From assembly GCF_004799515.1 (NCBI RefSeq), contig NZ_SSMX01000046.1, positions 62,001-126,000 on the forward strand: DNA of 64,000 bases, in the 5' to 3' direction. The DNA is from Phenylobacterium sp. (GTDB lineage: Bacteria > Pseudomonadota > Alphaproteobacteria > Caulobacterales > Caulobacteraceae). Positions 1 to 7,346 of this stretch are shown here, piece by piece; positions within the stretch are counted from its first letter, which is position 1, and each line of letters starts with the position of its first letter. A program made the position numbers and the translations under genes. The notes under the pieces are model-generated. The model ran no database searches. It was not told the DNA's origin and saw nothing but the letters and a program-made list of their open reading frames with translations.

Positions 1-1
1 C

Positions 2-403
2 CTCAGCGGCATGGTGGTGACCCTGGCGCTCACCGCGCCCTTTGGCCTGTGGTGGGTGTGGCCGGTGCTGTGGCTGGTCCCGCAGGCCACCTGGCTGCCG
101 ATGATCACCCGTCTGCGCAACATCGCCGAGCATGCCTGCGTGGCCAAGAACGAGCCCGACCCGCTGCGCCACGCGCGCACCACCCACGCCAACTGGCTGG
201 AGCGGGCGGTGATCGCGCCCTACTTCGTGAACTACCACTGCGAGCATCACATGTTCATGCATGTGCCCTGCTACAACCTGCCCCGCGCGCACCGCCTGCT
301 GAAGGCCAAGGGCGTGATGGGGGGCATGCTGACCGCGCCGGGCTATCTCAGCGTCCTCACCCTGGCGAGCGCCAAGGCCGCCGCCGTCGCCCTCGCCGCC
401 TAG
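2..403 (+). CDS. Fatty acid desaturase, C-terminal part (5' end outside window)
   Basis: This is the C-terminal end of a membrane fatty acid desaturase; the reading frame is open to the left edge, so the true start lies upstream. Visible features are a hydrophobic segment near residues 5-35 of the fragment and the final histidine box CEHHMFMHVPCYNLP, matching the HxxHH box that binds the di-iron centre in this family. These enzymes oxidise acyl chains at the inner membrane using O2 and an electron donor. The earlier histidine boxes must lie outside the window, and substrate and regiospecificity cannot be told from this part. It is followed by a GFA-like gene on the same strand 50 bases later. 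Confidence 0.85.
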   Translation, partial: LSGMVVTLALTAPFGLWWVWPVLWLVPQATWLPMITRLRNIAEHACVAKNEPDPLRHARTTHANWLERAVIAPYFVNYHCEHHMFMHVPCYNLPRAHRLLKAKGVMGGMLTAPGYLSVLTLASAKAAAVALAA

Positions 404-453
404 GCGCGCACCGGCGGCGGGAACGCAGGACGGAGCCCGCCGGTTGGAGACCC

Positions 454-954
454 ATGCCCCTTAAGCTCGAAGGCTCCTGCCGCTGCGGCGCCGTGCATTT
501 CACGATGCAAAGCCACACGCCCGTTCCCTATCAACGCTGCTACTGCTCGATCTGCCGCAAGACTGCCGGCGGCGGCGGCTACGCCATCAATCTGGGCGCC
601 GACCGTCGCACCCTGAAGGTCGAGGACCCCGGCAAGGCCATCCGCGTCTTCCACGCCGAGATCGCCGACGAGGACGACGGCCATTGCGAGGTCTCCACCG
701 GCGAGCGCAGCTTCTGCTCGAAGTGCGCCACGGCGCTGTGGCTGTTCTCGCCCGAGTGGCCGGACCTCGTGCACCCCTTCGCCTCGGCCATCGACTCCGA
801 GCTGCCGGCCGCGCCGTCGAAGGTCCACCTGATGCTGAAGTACAAGCCGGCCTGGGTGATTGTGAACCAGGGGCCGGACGACGCCCTCTTCGACCTCTAT
901 CCCGAGCAGTCCCTGGAGGACTGGCACAAGTCCCGCGGCCTCTGGGTGGCGTGA
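454..954 (+). CDS. GFA/CENP-V family zinc-binding protein
   Basis: A 166-residue protein of the GFA (glutathione-dependent formaldehyde-activating enzyme-like) fold. It keeps the full metal-binding cysteine set: CRCG near the N-terminus, CYCSIC around residue 30, and CSKC around residue 90. The family carries structural and catalytic zincs; most members have no proven substrate, so formaldehyde chemistry is not claimed. The ATG at 454 was chosen because the conserved domain starts right there and the upstream in-frame sequence looks non-coding. A second, cysteine-depleted GFA paralogue lies at 9776-10267. It ends 3 bases before a convergent gene. Confidence 0.85.
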   Translation: MPLKLEGSCRCGAVHFTMQSHTPVPYQRCYCSICRKTAGGGGYAINLGADRRTLKVEDPGKAIRVFHAEIADEDDGHCEVSTGERSFCSKCATALWLFSPEWPDLVHPFASAIDSELPAAPSKVHLMLKYKPAWVIVNQGPDDALFDLYPEQSLEDWHKSRGLWVA

Positions 955-957
955 GAC

Positions 958-2196
958 CTAGGGCGCGCTCACCCGCTTGGCCGTGAACAGCGCCTCGACC
1001 TCGTCGGGGCGGGCATTGTTGAAGTCGAGGCGCACGCGGCCGTCGTCGGTGCGGCTGACGGTGACCGGCGCGGAGGAATTGGTCAGCATCCAGCCCTTGG
1101 GCAGGACCACGGCGTTCTCGGCCCGCCCGAAGGTGCGGTCGAACACCAGTTCGTCGCCCACCAGCTTGTAGCGGCCGGGATCGGTGTAGGTCTCGCTCAT
1201 CCGCAGGCGGATCGACTGGCCGGGCTGCAGCGGCTTGAAGTTGAACACCACGATCTCGCTCTCCGGCGTCACCTTGCCAAGTTCGGGGTCGTCGATGCCG
1301 GCCTTGGTGATCTCCGCGCCCTTCATGTGGACGGCGGGGATGGACTCGCCTGTATCGAGGTTCTTGGCGCTGGGGTTGGTGGCCACCGAGCCAGGCCGGA
1401 CCACGTTGATGTAGCGGCTGACCCCGGCCTTCTCCTCGGTGTAGTCGTGGTAGAGGTCGAAGGCGTGGGTCTCCGGCGGCTGCAGGAAGTAGACGATGTC
1501 GCGCGTCTGCTTGGCCCGCTCGCCGAACTTGCCCTTGACGCTGGTGGGCGTGGCCGAGAGCTGGCCGGGCGAGGCTCTGAGCTTCAGGGGCGCCTCGCCA
1601 GGGGTGATGTTGTAGAAGCTGATCCGCAAGCGCCCGTCGGCCTCTTGGGTCACCTGGGACGGATAGTTGCAGGACGTCAGCACATAGCCCTTGGGCAGCA
1701 CCACGGCGTTCTTCTTGATCCCCAGCGGCCGGTCGAAGATCAGGTCGGCGCCCTGGACGTAGTAGCTCTTGGCGTCCTCATAGGTCTTCTCGATCAGGAT
1801 GCGCGCTTCGCCGCCGTCCGCCGGCACCGGATGGGCCAGCTCCACCCGGATGTAGTCGTAGGTGGGATCGGCGTCCGGCAGGCCCGTGGTCTTGGCGCTT
1901 TCGCCCGAGACCTGGGCGAACTTCAGCGGCTTGCCGGTGGCCATGTCCGTGACGCTCTCGTCGGAGGCCACCGAGCCCTTGCGGATCGGGTTGAAGAAGG
2001 CCGTCGCGCCGGTGCGCACGGCGGTGATGTCGTAGATGATCCGGAACTTGCCCGACCCCGGCGCGAGCAGCTCATAGCGAGTGTAGCCGTTGGCCTCCTG
2101 CGGCTGGCGGCGCTGGGCGGGTTGCGGCGCCTGGGCGTGCGCGCTCCAGCTCGTCGCCAGCACCGCCGCCATCATCAAAGCGCCAAGTTTTCGCAT
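958..2196 (-). CDS. Exported protein with two homologous repeats, function unknown
   Basis: A 412-residue protein with a signal peptide (basic start, hydrophobic run, cleavage after SAHA) and therefore probably periplasmic or outer-membrane associated. It consists of two repeats of about 180 residues that share NAVVLPKG(Y/W)xLT, a preceding L(I/V)FDR element and a following DGRxRxxFxN segment. I do not recognise a named domain; the strand-rich pattern suggests two beta-sandwich modules. A good ribosome site (GGGAG) precedes the ATG at 2196. It appears monocistronic, convergent with the GFA gene. No catalytic motif is visible. Confidence 0.8.
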   Translation of the reverse strand: MRKLGALMMAAVLATSWSAHAQAPQPAQRRQPQEANGYTRYELLAPGSGKFRIIYDITAVRTGATAFFNPIRKGSVASDESVTDMATGKPLKFAQVSGESAKTTGLPDADPTYDYIRVELAHPVPADGGEARILIEKTYEDAKSYYVQGADLIFDRPLGIKKNAVVLPKGYVLTSCNYPSQVTQEADGRLRISFYNITPGEAPLKLRASPGQLSATPTSVKGKFGERAKQTRDIVYFLQPPETHAFDLYHDYTEEKAGVSRYINVVRPGSVATNPSAKNLDTGESIPAVHMKGAEITKAGIDDPELGKVTPESEIVVFNFKPLQPGQSIRLRMSETYTDPGRYKLVGDELVFDRTFGRAENAVVLPKGWMLTNSSAPVTVSRTDDGRVRLDFNNARPDEVEALFTAKRVSAP

Positions 2197-2377
2197 GTCC
2201 CGCTCCCTGCCAACCGAAACGCGACTATGGCGCGCCGCCCCGCGCTGTCATCCCGGAAAGCACGCGGCGCTTGTCCGAGACCCATAGACTCCGCGCCTGC
2301 TGATCAATCCCCGACCATCGGTGCGCATGGGTCCCGGTCCTTAACTCCGTAAAACCGGGATGACACCGCACTGGAGA

Positions 2378-2746
2378 TCAGATGTGCGCCAGCCGCTTCG
2401 GCGCGGCCAGGCGCCAGCTGGCGAGCAGGCGGGCCTCGACGTGGGTCCAATCCAGATCCGGATCAGCCACGCTCATAGCCACCCAGCCGGACGGCCACAG
2501 ATAGGCCGGGCGGCTGAAGAGGTCGGGGTCGGCCTCGATCAGCATCTCCTGCTCGTCGCGGCCGCCGGTCTTGACGCAGACCGCGGTCATGCCGTCGCCG
2601 TGGTGGTCGTGCCGGAAGTAGCCGAACATCTTACCGGCCACCCGGAAGGCCGGGATGCCGTGGGAGATCACCTCGTCGGTCTCCGGCAGGCCCAGGGCCG
2701 CCGTCCGCAGGCGATCCAGGACCGCGTCGGGATCGGCCGCCAGCAT
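2378..2746 (-). CDS. MmcQ/YjbR family protein
   Basis: A 122-residue protein of the MmcQ/YjbR (DUF419) family, a small alpha/beta fold of uncertain biochemical role, sometimes described as DNA-binding-like. Typical elements are the N-terminal helix ending in LPET, the HGIPAFRVAGKMFGYF strand pair and the C-terminal WR..APKRL segment. It starts 3 bases after the stop of the upstream SDR gene (2750-3772) and is almost certainly cotranscribed with it. Another member of the same family is at 34707-35054, only distantly similar. Confidence 0.8.
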   Translation of the reverse strand: MLAADPDAVLDRLRTAALGLPETDEVISHGIPAFRVAGKMFGYFRHDHHGDGMTAVCVKTGGRDEQEMLIEADPDLFSRPAYLWPSGWVAMSVADPDLDWTHVEARLLASWRLAAPKRLAHI

Positions 2747-2749
2747 GGC

Positions 2750-3772
2750 CTAGACCGCGCCGGTGGCGATCAGGCTGTTGGCGCAGTCGAGGACGGTCTC
2801 CTCCAGAGGCCGCGGTTTCCAGCCCAGGATGCGTTCGGCCTTGTCGTGCGAATAGTCGTGCTTATGGCCGAGGCCCGGCGTCACCGAGCCCAGGTCCTTG
2901 TCGAACAGGCCGGCCAGCCGGATCACGAAATCGGGCGCCTTGCGGGTGGGGACCTTCGCGGCCTGTGGGCCGAGGCGCTGGCGCAGGAGCGCGGCGATGT
3001 CGGTCATCCAGGCGAAGTTAGCCGCGGCGATAAACCGCTCGCCCGCCGCCTTGGGGTCGGTCATGGCGCGGATGTGCAGGTCGGCCACATCGCGGACATC
3101 GACCACGTTGAAGCCCAGGCGCGGCAGGCCCGGCACCCGGCCGGACAGCAGGCGCTCCACCACCTGCACCGACTCCGAGAAGTCGCCGCTGGTCACCGGA
3201 CCCAGCACCAGGGCCGGGTTGACGGTCGCCAGCGTCGTGTTGCTCGGCGAGGCGTGGATCAGCTCCCAGGCCGCCCGTTCGGCCAGGGTCTTGGACTGGG
3301 CGTAGACGCTGAGCCGCGGGGTCTTGGGATCGGTCCAGACCGTCTCGTCGGCCGTCCAGTCGGAGCCGCCGACGCCCTTGGCGGCCGCCGCCACCGAGGA
3401 GGTCATCACCACCCGCTTGACGCCGGCCTTGATCGCCGCGGCGATGGCCCGCTTGGCGCCCTCGCGGGCCGGCACGATCAGCTCATCGGGGTCCTTGGGA
3501 TCGGCGACGCCGAGCGGCGAGGCCACGTGCAGGACGTAGTCGCAGCCCTCGGTGGCGGCGTCCCAGCCGTCGTCGGAAGTCAGATTGGCGGCGTGGAAGC
3601 TGAGCCGGTTGCCGGGATCGGTGATCTTGCCCAACGAGGCGCGGACCGCAGCCTCCTTGCCAAGGTCCCGGACGGTCGTGCGCACCACATAGCCTTGCTG
3701 CAGCAGGCCCGCCACGCACCACCCGCCGATGTAGCCCGAGCCACCGGTCACCAGCACCGTTTCGCCGCTCAT
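2750..3772 (-). CDS. NAD(P)-dependent epimerase/dehydratase (extended SDR, dihydroflavonol reductase-like)
   Basis: A 340-residue extended short-chain dehydrogenase/reductase. It shows the N-terminal dinucleotide motif TGGSGYIGGW, the catalytic YAQSK (YxxxK) with an upstream TSSVAA serine, and the NPALVLGP segment typical of the dihydroflavonol-4-reductase/cinnamoyl-CoA reductase-like group. These cytoplasmic enzymes reduce or oxidise carbonyl/hydroxyl groups on varied substrates, so the substrate here is unknown. It leads a two-gene unit with the YjbR-family gene and is divergent from the XRE regulator at 3960. Confidence 0.88.
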   Translation of the reverse strand: MSGETVLVTGGSGYIGGWCVAGLLQQGYVVRTTVRDLGKEAAVRASLGKITDPGNRLSFHAANLTSDDGWDAATEGCDYVLHVASPLGVADPKDPDELIVPAREGAKRAIAAAIKAGVKRVVMTSSVAAAAKGVGGSDWTADETVWTDPKTPRLSVYAQSKTLAERAAWELIHASPSNTTLATVNPALVLGPVTSGDFSESVQVVERLLSGRVPGLPRLGFNVVDVRDVADLHIRAMTDPKAAGERFIAAANFAWMTDIAALLRQRLGPQAAKVPTRKAPDFVIRLAGLFDKDLGSVTPGLGHKHDYSHDKAERILGWKPRPLEETVLDCANSLIATGAV

Positions 3773-3888
3773 TGTCCGTCCGCCCCGCGTCTGCCGCCCA
3801 TTCGATGTTTACACTGCTAAGATATCGCCGGCCATTCCGCAAGGGAACGCCGGGGGTGTGCAGTGCGGCGAAAGTTCACCGAACAGCG

Positions 3889-3925
3889 TGCAACTTCGTG
3901 CATCGCGCAGCGCTGCGCTGCAACT
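3889..3925. promoter_or_regulatory. Candidate operator: TGCAACT direct repeats around a 14-bp palindrome
   Basis: The space between the SDR gene and the XRE regulator contains TGCAACT at 3889-3895 and again at 3919-3925, with a perfect palindrome GCGCAGCGCTGCGC at 3905-3918 between them. An inverted copy (AGTTGCA, 3997-4003) lies just inside the regulator's coding sequence. Symmetric sites next to a helix-turn-helix gene often serve autoregulation; that role is inferred only from position. Confidence 0.4.
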
Positions 3926-3959
3926 CCACGTCGCGACCTCGGCGCCCGAGAGTCACGTC

Positions 3960-4319
3960 ATGACGATGCAGCAGACCCTCGAACCGAACACCGTGGAGTT
4001 GCAGGCGGCGAACGACGCCCTGCGTCGCCTGCGTCCCGCGCCGATCACCCCGGCGACCAACCGCTATATCCAGGAGCGGCTGGGCCGGGCGATCCGCCAG
4101 CGCCGCCGCATGCTGGACATGACGCTCGAGGACCTGGCGCAGCATTGCGGCGTGACCTTTCAGCAGGTGCACAAGTACGAATCCGGGCTCTGCGCCATGT
4201 CGGCCTCGCAGCTCTGGTGCATCGCCATGGCCCTGGAGGCCCCGGTTTCCTACTTCTACGACAGCCTCTCGGCGCCCGAGCTGTGGCGCAAGGAAGACCC
4301 TCACATCGTCCGCGACTGA
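3960..4319 (+). CDS. XRE-family helix-turn-helix transcriptional regulator
   Basis: A 119-residue cytoplasmic DNA-binding protein. The HTH covers roughly residues 30-90, with IRQRRRMLDMTLEDLAQHCG followed by VTFQQVHKYESG, the classic Cro/C1 (XRE) pattern seen in many alphaproteobacterial stand-alone regulators. The ATG at 3960 was taken because the sequence before it is rich in palindromes and looks non-coding; an in-frame start at 3858 exists. It is divergent from the SDR/YjbR pair. The palindrome and TGCAACT repeats just upstream are the obvious candidate binding sites. Ligand and regulon are unknown. Confidence 0.85.
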   Translation: MTMQQTLEPNTVELQAANDALRRLRPAPITPATNRYIQERLGRAIRQRRRMLDMTLEDLAQHCGVTFQQVHKYESGLCAMSASQLWCIAMALEAPVSYFYDSLSAPELWRKEDPHIVRD

Positions 4320-4341
4320 GGCCGCCGCCGGACAACCCCCA

Positions 4342-4374
4342 CAGACAATCGCCGCCAGGTCGCTAGACTGCCCC
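4342..4374 (+). repeat. Duplicated promoter-like block, copy 1
   Basis: This 33-base block recurs at 4693-4726 with about 27 of 33 positions identical (hand alignment). Both copies contain CAGACAA and CGCTAGACTG and sit just before two paralogous small genes. GCTAGACT resembles the Caulobacter housekeeping -10 element (GCTANAWC), but I see no clear -35. Confidence 0.55.
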
Positions 4375-4397
4375 GGAGCCTGTCCGGGGAGAGTGCG

Positions 4398-4661
4398 ATG
4401 ATCGGTGCGGTGCTGCGCGGAGCCTACCGGCTCGACCATGGACTGCAGGACCGGCTGGGCCGGCCCTACAACGCCATCCTGGCCGTGATGCTGGTCCTGG
4501 AGATCGTCCACCGCGTCATGGAGTTGCCTGGCAAGTTCAGCTCGCCGCGCGGCCTGGTCTGGGTCGTCGCGGAACTGGCGGTGGAGGCGATGCTGCTGAT
4601 CCACCAGCTGGGGGTGCTGTCGCACCATATCGAGCGGCGCTTCGGCAAGCCGGCGGCCTGA
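4398..4661 (+). CDS. Small membrane-associated protein, first of a tandem paralogous pair
   Basis: An 87-residue protein of unknown function. It shares its framework with the next gene: AYRLDxxLQ, GRPYN, a hydrophobic segment ending I(V/I)H, then P.....SP.GLV and a second hydrophobic segment ending in H(V/I)ERR. Two hydrophobic stretches (about residues 25-40 and 55-70) suggest two membrane passes or a hairpin. A GGGGAGAG ribosome site precedes the ATG. Upstream sequence is duplicated together with the gene. I do not recognise the family. Confidence 0.7.
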   Translation: MIGAVLRGAYRLDHGLQDRLGRPYNAILAVMLVLEIVHRVMELPGKFSSPRGLVWVVAELAVEAMLLIHQLGVLSHHIERRFGKPAA

Positions 4662-4692
4662 CCGCGCGCGCCGCGCCATAGCCGGGACGCAG

Positions 4693-4726
4693 CAGACAAC
4701 CGCCGCCGCCGCGCTAGACTGTCCCC
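4693..4726 (+). repeat. Duplicated promoter-like block, copy 2
   Basis: Second copy of the block at 4342-4374, placed about 25 bases before the second paralogue. Its conservation between the two copies suggests a shared promoter and leader rather than chance, because the surrounding non-coding sequence has diverged more. Confidence 0.55.
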
Positions 4727-4751
4727 GCAAGGGTTCTCGGGGGACAGCCAG

Positions 4752-5039
4752 ATGATCATGAACTTGGCGCGCGCCGCCTATCGCCTCGACGAGTGGCTGC
4801 AGGAGAAGTTCGGGCGGCCCTACAACCTGTTCCTGGGCATCGGCCTCGTCCTCGGCATCATCCACCAAGTGCAGAGCGTGCCCAAGGACCTCGCCTCGCC
4901 CAGCGGTCTGGTCGGCACAGTGCTGATCGGGGCCATGGACGTGGCCCTCCTGATCAACCAGGGCGGCCAGTTCTTCCAGCACGTGGAGCGGCGCAGGGCC
5001 ATGCCGCGCCGCGAGCGGCGGCGCGACAAGGCGTCCTGA
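4752..5039 (+). CDS. Small membrane-associated protein, second of a tandem paralogous pair
   Basis: A 95-residue paralogue of the preceding gene, with the same AYRLDEWLQ, GRPYN and HVERRR landmarks and two hydrophobic stretches, but with an added basic tail (PRRERRRDK) that could bind nucleic acid or the membrane surface. It has its own promoter-like block, so the two genes are probably transcribed separately as well as together. It ends 6 bases before the convergent carboxypeptidase gene. Function is unknown. Confidence 0.7.
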   Translation: MIMNLARAAYRLDEWLQEKFGRPYNLFLGIGLVLGIIHQVQSVPKDLASPSGLVGTVLIGAMDVALLINQGGQFFQHVERRRAMPRRERRRDKAS

Positions 5040-5045
5040 GCGCGC

Positions 5046-6740
5046 CTACTTCGCCGCCGCCGGCGCGGCGGGGCGCAGATTGTCGGTGTGGGTGATGAAG
5101 GCCGCCACGTCGTCGTGCATGGCCTTCAGCGAGGCCTCCTTGGCGTAAACCATGTGGCCGCTCTCGTAGTAGTGGTAGCTGATGTTCGGCTGGAGGCTGT
5201 CGGGCATCGGCAGGTGATGCATCTCGTACCAGCCCTCGTAGAACGGCGTGGCCAGGTCGTAGTAGCCACCCAGCAGCATCACCTTCAGGCCCGGGTTCTG
5301 CTTCATGGCGTTGGCCAGGTCGGGCATGACGTTGAGCATGGCGCGCGGGGCGCCGAACCCGCGGCCCGGCGGCACGTGGTTGTTGTCCCAGAAGCGGAAG
5401 ACGTTGACCGACGGCTTGAAGATCTTGCCCTCGCCATAGCCCAGCGTCCGGCGGGCGTAGTCGTTGAAGGCGCTGACATAGGCCGAGGACAGGGCCGAGG
5501 ACTGCGGGTCGTAGCCGGACTCCTTGGCCAGCGGATCGAGGTCGGGGCCGGAGAAGCGGGTGTCGAGACGCCCGGTGGTCAGGCCCTGGTCGACCTGCAG
5601 CTCCTTCTCGAACTCCCCGCCGGTGATCCTAAGGTCGGCGCGCAGGACGTAGTCCACCGGCAGGCCGGTGTAGTGGGCGTAGCGCTCGGCGATGGCGCGC
5701 TTCTTGGCGGGGTCGAGCTCCGAGCCCTTCTGCAGGGCCAGCGCATAGTCGCCGGTCGCGAAGTCCTCGACCTCCTTCATGTAGGCTTCGATGGTCGCCG
5801 GCGCGCCCGGGACCATCTTGCGGGCCCAGGCGCTGGCCGCGTAGGTCGGCACCGCGGTGATGTAGGCCTGGTCGCTGCCCGGGTTGTTCTCGGCGCCATC
5901 GACGCTGAGGGCGAAGTTGAGGATCTGCGACAGCAGGATCACGCCGTTGAAGTCGACGCTTTCGCCCGTCTCCAGGTCGTTGATCAGCACCGCCGAGCGC
6001 GGCGTGCCGTAGCTTTCGCCGAACAGGTACTTCGGGCTGTTCCAGCGGCCGTACTGCGACAGGAAGGCCAGGATGAACTGGCTGAAGGCCGCCCCGTCCT
6101 CGTCGACGCCCCAGAAGGCCTTTTCCTTGTCGCGGCCGGCGATGCGGCTGAAGCCGACGCCCGGCGCGTCGATGAACACCATGTCGCTGACGTCCATCAT
6201 CGAATAGGAATTGTTGACCAGCGAATAGGGCGCGGCCGGGGTGTGCTGGCCGTTGTCGGCGGTGACGATCCGCTTCGGCCCCCAGGCGCCCATGTGCAGC
6301 CACATGGTCGAGGAGCCGGGGCCGCCGTTGTAGATGAAGGTGATCGGCCGGTCGGCGCTGGGAACGCCCTTCTTGAAATAGGCCACATAGAACATCGAGG
6401 CCTCGGCCTCGGGATTGCCGCCGGCGCCGAGGTTGGCCCCGCTGGCCGGAGCCGCCTCGCGGCGCGCAGAGTCATCCCAGCCGCGCGGATGGACGACGAT
6501 GGTGCCGGCCACGGCGTGGTAGGGGACGACCTGGCCTTCGACGGTGACCGAGCCGTCGCTGTCGGAGCGTTCCGGCTTAAAGAGCACCCCGGCGTTGGGC
6601 TCGGCGGTGGCGCCGGTCTCCGGCTTCTTACCCGCCGACGCCTGCGCCGCGGCCGGCTGGCTGGGCGTGGGCGGCTGGGCGGCGGCCGCGCCCACAACCA
6701 GGAACAAGGCCGCGCCGGCCAGCAAGACGTTCTTCAGCAC
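5046..6740 (-). CDS. Exported S10 family serine carboxypeptidase
   Basis: A 564-residue protein with a signal peptide (first 21 residues) followed by a Pro/Ala-rich linker. The alpha/beta-hydrolase core has the S10 oxyanion motif NGGPGSS (about 138-144), the nucleophile serine in GESYG (S243), aspartate in GGYYDLATP (D495) and histidine in ESGHM (H529). The family removes C-terminal residues from peptides; here it would act in the periplasm or outside. The start is a GTG with a GGGGG ribosome site upstream. Bacterial S10 proteins of this type are common in Caulobacterales and Xanthomonadales. It appears monocistronic. Confidence 0.92.
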   Translation of the reverse strand: MLKNVLLAGAALFLVVGAAAAQPPTPSQPAAAQASAGKKPETGATAEPNAGVLFKPERSDSDGSVTVEGQVVPYHAVAGTIVVHPRGWDDSARREAAPASGANLGAGGNPEAEASMFYVAYFKKGVPSADRPITFIYNGGPGSSTMWLHMGAWGPKRIVTADNGQHTPAAPYSLVNNSYSMMDVSDMVFIDAPGVGFSRIAGRDKEKAFWGVDEDGAAFSQFILAFLSQYGRWNSPKYLFGESYGTPRSAVLINDLETGESVDFNGVILLSQILNFALSVDGAENNPGSDQAYITAVPTYAASAWARKMVPGAPATIEAYMKEVEDFATGDYALALQKGSELDPAKKRAIAERYAHYTGLPVDYVLRADLRITGGEFEKELQVDQGLTTGRLDTRFSGPDLDPLAKESGYDPQSSALSSAYVSAFNDYARRTLGYGEGKIFKPSVNVFRFWDNNHVPPGRGFGAPRAMLNVMPDLANAMKQNPGLKVMLLGGYYDLATPFYEGWYEMHHLPMPDSLQPNISYHYYESGHMVYAKEASLKAMHDDVAAFITHTDNLRPAAPAAAK

Positions 6741-6966
6741 CGTGATGATCCCCCGGAAAAATGCCGGCGCACGCTAGGCGGAAGCGACGGGCTTTGACAA
6801 CCGGCCAGCCGAGGAATGGCCGCCGAACACTCCGGGCGCCGCGTCCAATGGCGGTGAATAGCGGACAACCGCCCATCCCCGCGCCGTTCAGCATGCCGCG
6901 CCTAGGGTGGTCCTCGATCCGACGTCGTTCCGCTCCTGGGACGCGCCGCGCTCAGGAGACGAAGAC

Positions 6967-7272
6967 ATGCCGATGAAAACGATGCTCCTGGCGGCCGCGA
7001 CCGCCGCCAGCCTACTGGTCCCCGCCGCGGCCATGGCCCAGGACTGGGGCCGCCATGGCGGCGGCTACGAAGCACGCAGCGACCGCCGCTTCGAGGACCG
7101 CCGGTTCGCCGGCGACGTCCGCCGCGAGGTCCCGGCCTACGGCTACGGTTACGGCTACAGCGACTACGGTTACGGCTACGACGCCTATCCCACCTACGGC
7201 TATCGCGACGTGCGGCCCGTCTGGCATGGCGGATACGACCGCCATGACGGTCGCCACGACCGCCGCTTCTAG
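6967..7272 (+). CDS. Small exported Tyr/Gly/Arg-rich protein
   Basis: A 101-residue protein with a clear signal peptide (cleavage after AMAQ), then a low-complexity mature part with YGYGYGYSDYGYGYD-type repeats and an Arg/Asp/His-rich tail. An AGGAG ribosome site precedes the ATG at 6967. No enzyme motif is visible; such proteins are probably envelope or matrix components, and the His/Asp pattern could bind metal. Followed by a strong intrinsic terminator. Function is unknown. Confidence 0.75.
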   Translation: MPMKTMLLAAATAASLLVPAAAMAQDWGRHGGGYEARSDRRFEDRRFAGDVRREVPAYGYGYGYSDYGYGYDAYPTYGYRDVRPVWHGGYDRHDGRHDRRF

Positions 7273-7281
7273 GCTCGCCAA

Positions 7282-7314
7282 GGCCCCGCCGTATCCCGCG
7301 GCGGGGCCAGCTTT
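7282..7314 (+). terminator. Intrinsic terminator after the Tyr/Gly-rich protein gene
   Basis: A perfect 10-bp stem (GGCCCCGCCG at 7282-7291 with CGGCGGGGCC at 7299-7308) closes a 7-base loop and is followed by AGCTTT. It lies 10 bases after the stop codon. The T-run is short but the stem is very stable. Confidence 0.65.
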
Positions 7315-7346
7315 ACGCTGAGCGGGGCCGATGCTCTAACCGAGGC

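Noticed and set aside
5088-6797. Long rightward frame opposite the S10 carboxypeptidase
   Set aside because: It lies entirely antisense to a gene with a full catalytic triad and encodes a low-complexity Val/Gly/Arg/His-rich string typical of shadow frames in GC-rich DNA.
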